From: Symsagittifera roscoffensis
Taxonomy: Eukaryota > Xenacoelomorpha > Acoela > Convolutidae
Assembly: GCF_963678635.1 (NCBI RefSeq)
Contig: NC_087062.1
Location: 25,068,177 to 25,132,176 of the forward strand
Direction: 5' to 3'
Length of the DNA: 64,000 nt
Positions 36,200-47,641 of this stretch are shown piece by piece; positions within the stretch are counted from its first letter, which is position 1, and each line of letters opens with the position of its first letter. The position numbers and the translations under genes are program-made. The notes below the pieces were generated by a model. That model ran no database searches and had not been told where the DNA came from. It worked only from the letters and a program-made list of their open reading frames with translations.

Positions 36200-36880
36200 T
36201 ACGAGGCCATACTGTGCATTTTGTGAACTGCAAGCAGATTCCGCAACTGGAAAATAAGATTTGTTTTGAACCCATAGCATTGCTACTGCTCTTGATCTTC
36301 TATGTTGATTTGGTTTCCACAAACAAATAACTAACCCATGGTGCTTAAAATCGCTCCAGAAACAACAGTGTTTGTGGAATCCCAACAGTGTTTGTGGAAT
36401 CTACAAACAAACAAAAAATATGTGTGAAGTAAAATTGAGCTGTTGCGATATCCGCAAATGTAAGCGGGTCAGCAAATTGTAAGCGGAAATCACAAATTTG
36501 AAGGGGAATTTGCAAAATGTATGTGTAAGGCGCAATTTCCTTACGGATTCCATTTACATAAATAGTACTGTTTTTAACTGAAACTTATATTTACCATGTG
36601 GTTAACCACGAGTTCAATCTCAAATAGTGCTTACGATTGAGCTACACCCAAACGTTTGATATCAATTCCTGCCAAATTTCTGTCTTTGTGCAATCGAGTT
36701 TCAAATAGTTGACACAGTATTTTCTCCAGCTTGTCGATCTTAGCTATAATCACAAATATCAGAATCAGATGCAACCGAGTGGTTCGCAGTATATCTTTAG
36801 GATATCAGACTAAAGTGATGAATATGTATGTGTATTTATAGATTTCGACGATAAGGTAATTGATTAAAAATGATTAATTA
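36200..36880. repeat. Repeated block with CATTACGAGG end, GGAATC core and tRNA-like boxes
   Basis: It begins ATTACGAGGCCATACTGTGC, carries CTGCTCTTGATCTTCTATG and a decayed GCGGAAT core, then AATTCCTGCCAA and GATGAATATGTATGTG. The same order recurs at 41160-41880. A tRNA-like segment lies at 36596-36651 on the minus strand. Confidence 0.6.
36596..36651 (-). other. tRNA-like (SINE-type) box A / box B segment
   Basis: On the minus strand GTAGCTCAATCG resembles a pol III box A, and GATTGAACTCG 15 bases further on resembles box B (9 of 11 against GRTTCRANTCC). The spacing is too short for a full tRNA; an anticodon arm is lacking. The same pair occurs in the related block at 41542-41578. Confidence 0.35.
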
Positions 36881-37173
36881 AACAAGAAATTTAACTGCAA
36901 TAAATCGTTGACGCTAGGTGCAAACTTAAAAAAAAAGTCGTTATTATGCGTCCCAAAATGATCAAAATAAAAATCTTCTGGGGTTTTTCATTTTATTGTT
37001 TTCTTGAAATTCAAATAAAAACTTTTCCACTTTTTCATGGAATCCATAAGGTTATCATTTTCATTTTTATAAATTAAGGCTATAAACCTGGAAGAGACTA
37101 AGCGTTCTCTCTTACATAAATTATAGTTTTCTCTAGCAGCCCTACGTTCGAGTTGAAGAAGTTGAAAACGCAC
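36874..37173 (-). pseudogene. Unknown repeated minus-strand ORF, shortened copy
   Basis: It reads LLQLERRAARENYNLCKRER, then LVSSRFIALIYKN and a stop; beyond it in another frame DHFGTHNN, FKFAPSVNDL and NFLFN with TAA at 36874-36876. The first part recurs at about 44130-44000 and the second at the end of the 41882-42446 ORF, so two separate exons of the longer copy seem to be brought together here. Not recognised. Confidence 0.4.
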
Positions 37174-37382
37174 GCTTCAGTTTTTCACCAAAATTAGATG
37201 GCTATACCTACGAGGAGGGTGTTCAGGCGGTTTGATACTGACAAGATGCACATTGTCACATATACCACCTTAAGCGATTAAGGATGTTTGTTCAGCTGAT
37301 GACGAGATCCCATAAGCTCTCGAGTAAATTATCGAACTAGTACTCAAAATACAAGTGGGCAGCTCATAAGCAAAAGGTAGTA

Positions 37383-38121
37383 AGTGTCGAAATTACTTAA
37401 TGTTGGATCGAAGAGAAAGTATCAGCCGCTGGAAAAAGTAAAAGACTTCAAACAACATCAAGTGTCGAAATTACTTAATGTTGGATCGAAGAGAAAGTAT
37501 CAGCCGCTGGAAAAAGTAAAAGACTTCAAACAACATCAAAAACTTCGCATACAAGGTGCGGGAAGATCTCACGAATCGTGTATTCAACCAGATTTGGGTC
37601 GGGATATGTGATGTGAAAGTTCTTTTCTTTGGAAGTAGTACTTGTAGTTTTAATGACTCGATAAGTATTTTTTTTAAATTTCGGTTTCCAATCAGTAGTT
37701 TTACGTCCTTGTTATCAGCTTTGATCATTTTGCAACCATTCAAGGAGTAATACGTTTTGATGGATTACCACGGCAAAGTAGTCATCGAAAGCAATGCCTA
37801 CTAGTATTGCCTCTAACCATGGATTCTATCCTGGAATTTGGATTCTTCCTAAGTGCTTTCTCGACGCTCGAAGTGAAAACTGTAACATTCACAAAAGGAA
37901 CGTTTACCTTGGCGTTTGTCAAACGCAACCCAGTAGATGAACGAGGCCAACCAAAAATTGCTGAACACTACAAAATAGCTGACCAGTATAAGAGAAAAAA
38001 TTGTCATTTTCGAAGCGCAGGAAGAATTATTGCAACTTGTGATCAACTGCGATTTAATTATGGAGAAAAAACCGCACAAAACATTTTTGACTTGAACTCA
38101 AGGATTCACCAATTAACATGA
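37383..38121 (+). pseudogene. Decayed SET-domain gene copy 1 (KMT5A/PR-Set7-like)
   Basis: A first open stretch contains two identical 26-residue units (KLLNVGSKRKYQPLEKVKDF...). After frame changes LTNRVFNQIWVGICDVKV appears, then MDYHGKVV near 37758, which corresponds to the FVxEYHG motif. The last open stretch has NPVDERGQPKI, then HFRSAGRIIATCDQLRFNYG and EKTAQ, resembling the SET C-terminal pattern (A-x-R-x-I-x-x-x-x-E-L-x-Y-D-Y-G). Stops and frameshifts preclude a product. SET domains of this family monomethylate H4K20; activity here is not expected. Confidence 0.6.
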
Positions 38122-38734
38122 TTTGATCTTAAGCTTTCTTTTTAAGAGGTATTTTATGCAGTTTGCTTAATTCTTTTGATGCTACTTTTTGTACGATTAC
38201 TTTTTCAGAGCATTTAAGCAATTAACAAACATTAATCATAGCTTTATCATCAACGTAGCATCATTTAAGATTAGTTATATACTTGAGAAGCTGTTGCATT
38301 AATTTTTTCACGGAGTAGACATAAATCAGTGATTTTAGCACTAATAATTGCAGTTGACGAATAGTCACTTTTGAGAACACCAATGAGCTACATATAAATA
38401 TCTCATAAAAGTTCTAAAATGTCTCTATATTTGAATTTTTTTCAAATTTGTTTGGACAAAAACATCAATTCTTCATGCTTTTGCATGAAGTTTTCGTTTT
38501 GTATAAAAATTGGGAACTTATTTCGACATCCAGCAGAATTGGATGTTGAGAATGTTGGAAGAAAAATTTGAAAGGAAGAAGTTTTTTCACGAGGACGACA
38601 TCCCATTACATCCTATAAAATGACGACATCCCAGTCAGCAGATGATTACATCCCATGGGCTGTGGAATAAATTATCAAACTAAACTTGAAACTAGAAGTG
38701 AGCAATCCATAATCAAAAAGGTCGTTAATCATGT

Positions 38735-39415
38735 TTCGAAGTTACTTTATGTTGGATCGAAGAGAAAGCATCAGCCACTCGGAAAAATAAAAGCCTGAAC
38801 ACTTTGCGAAAATTTTTCATACGAGGTGCAGGAGAAGCTCACTAACTATGTTTTTAATCGAAAATGGATCGGGATCTGTGATATGAAATTCTCATCATTG
38901 GAAGAATACTTTATAATTTTATCGACTCCATTAGAAGATCCAAATAAAAAAACTTGGCTTCAAATCAGCAGTTTTGTGTTCTAATCTACATAAATTGATC
39001 GCTTTGCAACCATTCGAGAGAGGGGAGTTTGTGATGGAGTACCACGGCAAAGAAGTCATCAAAATCGAGGCTGATCAGTTCTGCTTCTTACCCGGAGTTC
39101 TCATTGATTACGTCATGGAAACTTTGGTTCCTCTTCTATCGACGCTTCAAGTGTTAACGACTTGGTTTATCGACGCTTCAAATGAAAACTGATATTTTCA
39201 CAAAAGGACGTTTGCCTTTGGTGTTTGATAAAGGCGGCTCAGAAAAAGAACAAGACCAATATAAAAAAGACTGAAGTTGTGCTGACGAGTACAAAAAGAA
39301 ACATTAGTCAGTTTCAAAGCGCAGGGAGAGAAATTGTACCTTTTGAGCAACTGTGATGTGATTATGGGTTCAAGACCGCGCAACTGTTTTTTGACAGTTG
39401 AACTCAATCATTTAC
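38735..39415 (+). pseudogene. Decayed SET-domain gene copy 2, best-preserved EYHG motif
   Basis: It starts with the TTATGTTGGATCGAAGAGAA segment shared with copy 1. At 38995-39190 it reads ALQPFERGEFVMEYHGKEVI, then VLIDYVMETL and TWFIDASNEN. FxRGEFVxEYHG and FIDASxE are close to the KMT5A SET sequence. The C-terminal QSAGREIVPFEQL-type stretch follows with a stop (the DYG glycine loop reads CDYG). It is interrupted by stops. Confidence 0.65.
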
Positions 39416-40689
39416 CAATTAACTCGACTTAATCATGCACTTTCAATTTCAAGTATTTTGGTTTTTGCAATTTGCATATTTATTTTTCGTGCTGCTTTTT
39501 GTACGATCACTCATTGGAGACATATCAGCAACTAACAAATAACTATCTTAAATTTATGACCAAACTAGCAGCTATATAACTGAGAAGCGGTTGGTTTAAA
39601 ATTTCCATGCTATTATTTTAAATCCATGGTTGTAGCCCTGAAAATTGCAGTTGGGAAATTTCACAAGCTCAGTTCAAATCGCAGAAAATGTCTTTTTCAT
39701 TTTTTCTCTGTGACGATTGTTTGTTATGCATCTGTACCAAACGATATATCTGTAGCAAAAAGTGAAAAATACTGATCGGTTCAATAGCAGCATTCCCATT
39801 CTTGACGCGGAACTTGATTATATATATTGCTTGACGTGCTGGGTGAACAGAAGAAATCATAGCATTTAACACTCAAGAACGGCTGATCAAATCAAAAAAT
39901 CAAAATTTCATTTCTAAATGGCCGTTTCAATTAAGATGCTCTAAATTTTTCAATTTTTCAAAGAACGAGTTTCTTTAGATAATGATTTGAGATTTTTCGT
40001 GAAAATCACTGACAATAATGAAGCATTTGATTGTAAATTCAGCATTTTTTATAGTGGCTTGCTTTTATTTTTGCTGGTTGTATCAAACTTTGGGTCCTTT
40101 TCCAACCTCCGGAATCCACTAGCATTTTAAAAATCAATAAAAACTATTATTCGTTATGTAATAAGTGAGCTCAAAAATAACTATCAAGTGCCCATAGACT
40201 TGCTAAGATTTTTCCCCATTTTTTAAAAAGAACTTGTTTGTAAAAAAAATGTTTCAATAAAACGTTGAATCATTGATTTCGCTTGAACACTCATTCTGTT
40301 TTTTTTTCGTTTTCTGTAGTAAAAATGCTACTGCAAAATGTTTTTAATAAACCAATGAGCTATATTTAAAAAGTTCTAAAAAGTCTCTATTTTTGAAAGT
40401 TCTCAACTTTTTGAGAAAAAAAATTCAATTCGCTGTGCTTTTGATTAAAGTTTGTTCAAATTTGATAAAAATTGAAAACTTTTTTCGATATCCATCAGAA
40501 TTGGATTTTGAGCATGTTAGAAAGCAAACTTTGTACAGAAGAAACTTACAAGAGGCTGACATCCCATGATATCCTATAAAATAAGGACATCCCATTCAGC
40601 AGATGGTTACATCCCATGTGCTGTCGAGTAAAGTGTCCAGTTAAATCTGAAAATAAGGGTACTTCTATTTTTTGGGCCATTCTAAGATA

Positions 40690-41145
40690 AAAGTTGTTGA
40701 TCATTTTTCGAAGTTACATAAGGTTGGATCGCAAAAAAAAGCATCAGCCACTCGGAAACGTGAATGCCTGAAACACGCCGCGAACGAAATTGAAAATTTT
40801 CAATTTAAGGTGCAGGATACGCTCATTAACTGTGTTTTTATTCAAAATTGTGTCGCAATCTATGGTGTAAGAATTCTCATCATTGGAAGAAGTATTTAAA
40901 AATTTAAGGTCTCCGAAATCTTTAGGTCTCCGAAAGCTTTGCAATCAATTTATAAGGAGCAAGCTGTTGTGTAGGGTCATGGCAATCTAGTCACTAAAAT
41001 CAATGCCTACTAGTACTGCCTCTAACCAGGATTTCTCATTGAATACGTCATGGAGTTTAGGGTCCTCTTAGGCTTTATCGACATTTCAAGTAAAAACTAT
41101 AACATTCACAAAGGGATCGCTTGCTTTGTTTCAAACGCTACACAG
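40690..41145 (+). pseudogene. Decayed SET-domain gene copy 3, truncated
   Basis: It shares GGTTGGATCG..AAGCATCAGCCACTCGGAAA with copy 2 and GCCTACTAGTACTGCCTCTA with copies 1 and 4, then stops short of the SET C-terminus where the GGAATC-core block starts at about 41150. The EYHG site is lost. Confidence 0.5.
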
Positions 41146-41159
41146 TAAAAGAATAAAGC

Positions 41160-41880
41160 CCAAAAAAATCCGCAACAGGCTAAAATCAGATTTAATTCAA
41201 AGTCTACAACTTTGCTACTGTTCTTTGATTTTCTATGCTGATTTGGATTCCAAAAAAAAACAACACATCGTGCTCAAAATCGCTCCTGAAACAAGCGAGT
41301 TTGCGGAATCGGCAACTGTGTTTTTGGAATCCTAAAACAAACAAGCAACTAATGTGTATAATAAAAATGAGCTGTTGCGCAATCGGAAAAGGTAAGCGGG
41401 GTCAGCAAATTATATGTGGTAAACAAAACTTTAAAGCGGAACTCGCAACGTCTATGTGGAATGCTAATTTTTTTTACGGATTCCAGTTATATAAAATGTA
41501 TCTTCTTGAATTGAACCTTAACTTTACCATGTGGTAACCCGCGAATTCAATCTCAATTACTGCTAACGGTTGAGCTGCACTCAAACGTTGGATACTAATT
41601 CCTGCCAACTTACTATCAATTTCGATCTCAATTCCTGCCCTCAACTTACTCCAACTTCGATATCAGCTCCTGCCAAGTTTGTGTCTTGGTGCAATAGTGT
41701 TTCAAAAAATTGACACGGAATTTTCTCCAGCTTGCAAGATAGTCGATCCTAGCTATAATCACAAATTTTAGAATCAGATGCAATCGAGTGAGCTGCAAGA
41801 TAATCTTTAGGATTTCAGACTAGTGTGATGAATATGTATGTGTAAATAGCTTTTGACAATAATGTATTTGATTAAAAACG
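41160..41880. repeat. Second copy of the GGAATC-core / tRNA-like block
   Basis: It runs parallel to 36200-36880: TTTCTATGCTGATTTGGATTCC, GCTCAAAATCGCTCCTGAAA, TACCATGTGGTAACC, AATTCCTGCC (with a local duplication of AATTCCTGCC..AACTTAC) and GATGAATATGTATGTG. The tRNA-like boxes lie at 41542-41552 and 41567-41578 (minus). Confidence 0.6.
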
Positions 41881-41881
41881 A

Positions 41882-42446
41882 TTAATTAAACAAAAAATGT
41901 ACCTGTCTTAAATCGTTGACGCTCGGTGAAAACTTAAACAAAAAGCCGTTATTATGCGTCTTAAAATGATCAAGGTAATTACACAAAAACTTTTCTGCAG
42001 TTTTTTTCTCGTTCGTTTTCATGGCGTTGGGCATTGAGGGTTTCTGCTCAAATCTAGCTTTCTCGGCACCAATAACCAAAAAATTTACAAAATTGTCGTG
42101 TTGTGTTTCTCCGAGTCGTTTCCTTGAGTCGGCTTCAGTCTCCTTGCTCAAACTGGAGTACCTAAAATATGAACTGAACTCCTCGGGCCCTTGCTTCGTG
42201 CAGCCCCGGCTCAAGTTCCGCAGTATTTTGGGATTAATGGACAAAATGAACTGCGCACTGGAACAAAAAAAGATCATAGATAATGCTATTTTTTGACAAT
42301 CCCAGCAAGTTCGAAAAAGACCATCGAGTCCATGTGCAGCCGTTTCGGTTTGTACGATGGCTTCTTCTTCTGACGAACGAAACATCAATGTGTTCGTGGA
42401 ATTCATAAAAACAATGCTGCTTCGTTTGTTTTTCGTCTGGAAAGCT
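41882..42446 (-). CDS. Unknown minus-strand ORF, possible last exon of a repeated gene
   Basis: An open frame of about 185 residues (from ATG at 42406, open further back to an AG acceptor near 42447) with FMNSTNTLMFRSSEEEAIVQ, an EKARFEQKP region and a C-terminus DHFKTHNN..FKFSPSVNDL. Its C-terminus is preserved in the copy at 36874-36960 despite nucleotide change, which suggests past selection on protein. A possible upstream piece, MPRPKRVVTEAYEYRKALQT at about 43167-43102, ends at an in-frame TAG. No family recognised; probably a gene of a mobile element. Confidence 0.35.
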
Positions 42447-43335
42447 ACTGATAGCGCTTACAGGCCATTCAGATAAATTGGAATTTTCGCACCAGTCTGA
42501 CTATTGATAAATTTACTGAACTTTTCTAGATTAATTTCTAGATTGCATCAATCGTTTGCAGTTTTGGTTTCACCTAAAAAATTTACTAAGCATGATGAAA
42601 TGAATGAATAAAAAATGAATGAAAATGACAGAATTAATATGAGATAACTGAATGACTTTAGTCTTGGCTTAATGCCTGAATGGGTTGGTTTAATTATACT
42701 AATGACAATTTCTTTGATGCAGGGCTAACTGCTTCACTCATAGGGTTTATTTCACTGATAACACCAACAAATTTGCTACAGTCGCCTGGATTGCCGCAAA
42801 ATAGAAGAGTGTAAAATTTGATGATCCAGTTTTTGTTATTGAGAATTGGTGTTATTGGTTAAAATAGTTCTGGTGAGTGCACTCCATTTTTGATAGAAGC
42901 ATTTTTACGCTAAAACAAAATTCGAAATCATTCATCAATCTTTAGTGCTCATCATCAACCGTATTTTCACAATACATCACATTATTTCATCTTATCGAAT
43001 AATTTCAACTAGTTTCCATTAAAAGTAGAAAAATTGTTTTCGTTCAAGTGAAATGTTGAAAGGTTAAATCTCATATTACGTACCTTCTTGACCTATTTCA
43101 GCGTTTGCAGCGCCTTGCGGTATTCATATGCTTCTGTCACTACTCGCTTTGGCCGAGGCATTGTTTGTATCGCCGACACCAGTAATTTTTTTTGCAAGCA
43201 GCACCATTTGGCGCTCCGAACAAAGGCGAAAAAAATCAAATTAAAGTTTAAAAGCACCTATACAAGCATAAAAAGCATGTAAGAGAGTATGATTTTTAGA
43301 ACATTGTGAAGACTAATTAGTTTAGAAGCCTGATA

Positions 43336-43911
43336 ATGTTTCCCAAATATAAAACTCGAAAACAAACGAGACGACCAAAGACGTCAAATTTTACAGTGTT
43401 GAGAAATCTATTGACTTTAGTGGCAAAAAAGCAGGACCTTTTTGACTCAAAAGGATCAATTCACGTTGTTCAGAGTCATTATCACTTTTCTGTTTGCATG
43501 GACAGCGATGCTTTTGTCGATATACAGGGCAAAAGAAATAATGACAAAACGGTGGAGCTGAGCATAGAATAAACCACCTGTAGTTATCTTTTTAATTCAA
43601 AAATACTGATTTAAAGAAAAAGAATCCTTGTAAAATACGCAAAGTTCGACTTTGCTGTGTCAATTTCTTGCGCTGCCTACAGAATTCTAGTCTGGCTAGT
43701 AAAATGTATGAAATTTTACTATACGCAGGTCATACCCCATTTTAAGAGAGAGCAGTATGAGGTACACTGCTCAACGGGCTTTTCGGGACACCAAAACATA
43801 GTGACGAGTCAACTGATTTTCTTCAGCTCGTTTCTGAACGAGGTGTTCCGGATTGTCCTAAAAGTAGATCACTTCAAACTCCAGGTAGATCTTTATGAAA
43901 TTTTTATTTGA
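43336..43911 (+). other. Unrecognised open frames, possibly an old element
   Basis: Two adjacent open stretches (43336-43572, a basic TRKQTRRPKTSNF start; 43657-43911, ending VDLYEIFI) fill the insert between the two minus-strand pieces. I recognise no family, and the second stretch runs straight into the 34-bp hairpin, so both may be remnants only. Confidence 0.25.
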
Positions 43912-43954
43912 TTTTAAAAATAAAATCAAATAAAAATTTCATAAAGATCTACCT
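43883..43954. repeat. Perfect hairpin, 34-bp arms, 4-base loop
   Basis: The left arm starts AGGTAGATCTTTATG and ends GATTTTA; the right arm is its exact inverse, separated by AAAA. It lies at the break between the unknown + strand open frame and the LERRAARE-type minus-strand segment. Confidence 0.9.
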
Positions 43955-43989
43955 ATAGAATTTATAAAACTTCAAATAGAACTTATCTA

Positions 43990-44160
43990 CTTTTTCATGG
44001 AAATCATAAGATTTTTTTTTCAATTTTTGTAGATTTTTGTCATAAATCTGGAGCAGACCAAGCGTTCTCTCCTACGTATGTTATGCTTTTCCCTAGCAGC
44101 CCTTCGTTCGAGATTGAGGAGCTCAAAACTAGAGAAACCAAAAATTCGGTGGCTATACCT
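43990..44160 (-). pseudogene. LERRAARE-type ORF segment, second copy
   Basis: On the minus strand it reads ELLNLERRAAREKHNIRRRE, then RLVCSRFMTKIYKN and a stop. It matches 37173-37060 residue by residue with mainly conservative changes. This looks like a 5' exon of the gene whose possible last exon is 42446-41882. Confidence 0.4.
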
Positions 44161-44324
44161 AAGAAGAGGCGGTTCGATACTGACAAGATACACATTGTTA
44201 CATCCGCGAAGCTTAACGACTACGGATATTTGTTCAGCAGATGACTACATCCCATGACCTGTCGAGTGAATTGGAGAACTAAGACTCAAAATAGAAATGG
44301 GCAACTCGTAAGCGAAAATGTCGT

Positions 44325-44935
44325 TGATCAAGTGTCGAAAAAACTTAATGTTGTGTCGAAGAGAAATTATCAGCCGCCGAAAAAAATTAAAACCTCGCAA
44401 ATAACATCAAAACTGTCTTATAAAAAGTGCAGGAAGATCTCATGAGTCGTGCCAACCAAAGTTGGGTCGGGATCTGTAATAAGAAATTCTCATCTTTGGA
44501 AGGAGTATTTGTAGTTTTAAGTGTCTTTTATCAGCTTAGGTTATTTTGCAATCATTAAAGAATGAAGAAGTTTTGCTGGGTTACCACGGTTAAGCACTCT
44601 CCACCAGTACTGTCCCTAACCAGGTGTTCTCATTGAATACGTCATGGAATTTATGGGTCCTTCTACATCGACGCATTATCGACGCTTAAATTGTTAATGA
44701 ATCGATATATTGACGCTTGAAGAGAAAACTGATAGTTTCATAAAGGAAACATTTTTGTTGAATTCCACCAAGAAAAAAACAAGACCAAAACAAAAAAATG
44801 GAAGTTGTGCCGACCAGAAAAAAAGGATAATTTGCCGATTTCAAAGCGCAGGGAGAGAAATTGTACCTTTTGAGCAACTGTGATGTCATTATGGAGTAAA
44901 GACCGCGCAAGTGTTTTTCGACAGTTGAACTTCAT
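44325..44935 (+). pseudogene. Decayed SET-domain gene copy 4
   Basis: It shares TTAATGTTGTGTCGAAGAGA with copy 1; GGTTACCACGG at 44577 keeps the YHG core. Near 44835 it reads RFQSAGREIVPFEQL, then a stop and YGVKTAQ. Several stops and frameshifts. Same + orientation as the other three copies. Confidence 0.55.
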
Positions 44936-46300
44936 GAGCCAGCAATTAACTTGACTTAATCATGCACTTTCATTTTCAAGCAGTTTTTTATGCATTTTGC
45001 TCGTTTCTTTTTTAGGCTTCTTTTTGTACGATCATTTACTCAGACCATGTCAGCAATAAACAAACAACCATCTTAGCTGTATGATCAAGGTAGCAGCATT
45101 CAAGATCAGCTATATAATTGAGCAGCTGTTGTTTTAACTTTTCTATGAAATTATTTTAAGTTAGTGTTTGTAGCTCAGCGGACTGCACTTGAGGAAATTC
45201 ACAAGCTTTCACTAGTCAACTATCAATATATTTATATATATTTATATTTATGTAAATATCTGATGTCTTGTTCCAAAACGAATACCGTGCATTTGGGAGT
45301 TTCTCTTGATTTGTCAATGGTTTCTGAGCAAAAACAGTCAGGGGTAATTATTGTTAAAAGGTATAATCAATTGAAAAACAGAAACGTTAGTTGCCAAAAA
45401 GTCAATGGCAAAACAATACATTGGTATTGTTTTCAATTCTGTGAAGGTTTTCCCTGAAAGTGCAGAACAATTTTTAGTGAGAAATGCAAAAAAGAGCAAA
45501 ATTGTTTAAATTTTTTTTATTTCAATAGTTGATTTTTTTCAAGTAGCTCGCACATCGGTTTTAAATGAACTGGAAAGATATGAAGCGACACCAACAAATC
45601 ATTTCTTAATTGGTTTGTCAGTTTTCAAAATGAGGACATTTCTAATCCGGGAATGAGGAAGGGTAGCGCAGAAACTTCAATGCAGCGCAAGCTAATGTAG
45701 ATGAGAGGGGGCATAGATCCCAAAAGGATTTGATTCCATTTCATTTGGCCAGATTTCAGCGATTCAAGAAGCACCATCAAACTTTTTAAAAGGTGATCTT
45801 GTGTAGAACAAGGAAGATCGGAGTTTAATAAAAACATAACTATTCGTTTCGTAAAAATCCTAATTTTTTGAAATTTTGGGAAAACATTTCAGTCAATTTT
45901 TGATCTAATTTTCAGTAAGAAAAATTTCCATTATTGGAATAGAAATTTCCATTATTAAGACTATCGTCTTAATAGAATTTAAATAGTATAAACAGTACGA
46001 CAAAAAATAATAAAACTTACCTGATTGGACTGTCGGTATTAAGACTAACCAGATGAAAAGACAGGAGATTTCCAAAACAGTGAAGCTTTTAAAATTTACT
46101 GATGATAAAATTCAATAGCCACATAGATCAAAATATGAGATGCAAATAACTCACAGTAGCTGTTTATGATGCAGACAGACATGACGAAAAAGCAAAAGTT
46201 TGTTCTGTCTGAAAAATTATGTATACATTGTTGCTAAGCAGATCATAACACGACTTGGTTTCAGTTGCAGTCAGTATAAACATACATAGAATCTGTTGTC
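44936..46300. other. AT-rich stretch with unrecognised short ORFs
   Basis: A minus-strand frame at 45837-45625 (NSDLPCSTQDHLLKSLMVLL..) and a plus-strand frame at 45164-45457 are open but unrecognised. A ~40-bp piece near 45260-45300 resembles part of the LTR at about 48045 (TGTCTCAAAACGAATGCAGT type). No gene can be supported. Confidence 0.35.
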
Positions 46301-46311
46301 TAAGCATCATT

Positions 46312-47237
46312 CGGGTTGACCTCCATACACCGAAAATGGTTATCATACAATTCCATACATCAAGTGTATGGAAAAATTCTTGTCATACAATTTTCATACA
46401 ATTTCTAAAAATGGTTGAAAACTGGTATAAACTTATTTCTGTGGATGTTTGATTCTTATAAAACAGTCTGGTGATAAAAAACTGAGGTTCTCGTTTTTTT
46501 GAAAAAAATGCTTATCATACAATTCCCATTTATGGGAATTGTATGACTGGCATTTTTTTGATGGCGACACAAAAAATTTTTCAAGTAATTTTGAAAATTT
46601 GGCCCAAAATTTTTTTTTTTCAACCGCAAATCGAATTTCGTACGCAAACGAACATTTTTCGAAATTTTTTTTGCATGCAAAATTTAATATTTTGTGTGCA
46701 TAACGTAGTCCTGGATACGATAAAATTGGCTTTTATTTTCTTTTCACTTAAATTTTTTTTTCAAAAACGGTGAAAATTCCTATTTCTTTTGTATGGGGTG
46801 TTAATGTAAGCCTTGATCAATATCTGATAACTTGAAAGTTCAAAAATTTAAAATAATCATCATTAAAAAATTTTGCCAAAAAATTAAAGTTCGTTACTTT
46901 TGTTATATCAATTGTGAAAAACATCCATATTCAGGTCGTTTGCTACGCATTGTAAATGCAAGACCGTCCAACCTTTGGTGTTTTGAGTAACGAAGGTCTT
47001 TGTCACTTGTGTTCGGTTGCAAACACAACCAAAAACTTTTCAGAAACTAAATTTTGAAAGAAAAAATCAAAATTTTTGGTTTATGGAAAAACACCTATAA
47101 TACAATATTCATTTATGGAAAAATCTTTATCATAGAGATTTCATACAATGTTCTGTACGTATGGCATTGTATGGAATTGTATGACAAGAAGTTTTTCATA
47201 AATGGAAATTGTATGATTAGAAGTTTTGGTCAACCCG
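46312..47237. mobile_element. GGGTTGACC-ended foldback element, 926 bp
   Basis: It begins CGGGTTGACC and ends GGTCAACCCG. Near both ends are multiple ATCATACAATTNCCATTTATGG-like motifs in both orientations, for example CCATTTATGGGAATTGTATG at about 46528. The closest relative is 62311-62851. No transposase. Confidence 0.7.
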
Positions 47238-47641
47238 GGAATAACTGAGTATGTCCTTAGTCATCATACGAATAGCTTAGATACGATGGGAATCTACATC
47301 CAACTTCGAACAAAAACAAATTTTGAGCAAGTTTCTGATTGATTTGAAAAAATGGTCTTTTTTCCGTCAAACAAAAGATTTCATTTCACCATTTCGCAGT
47401 GAATGGTTGATAGATATGCCTGGCGATACTGCACAATCAGTTTTTCACCCAAGGAAGTCAGGAATTTAGAGGAGCAACTGGATCATAAGACCGAACCAAC
47501 CCTACTTAGGAAAGGTTGTATGCGCTTACAATAAAAATATCCGCACCTGTCATTTTTGCAATTTTCTAGTAGAATTTTCTAGTAGAATTTCAATTTTACT
47601 AAAAAAAAATAATATACTTAGAAGGTGAAATGATATAAACG

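Noticed and set aside
45165-45190. Box A-like GTAGCTCAGCGG suggesting a tRNA gene
   Set aside because: No box B, acceptor stem or cloverleaf follows.
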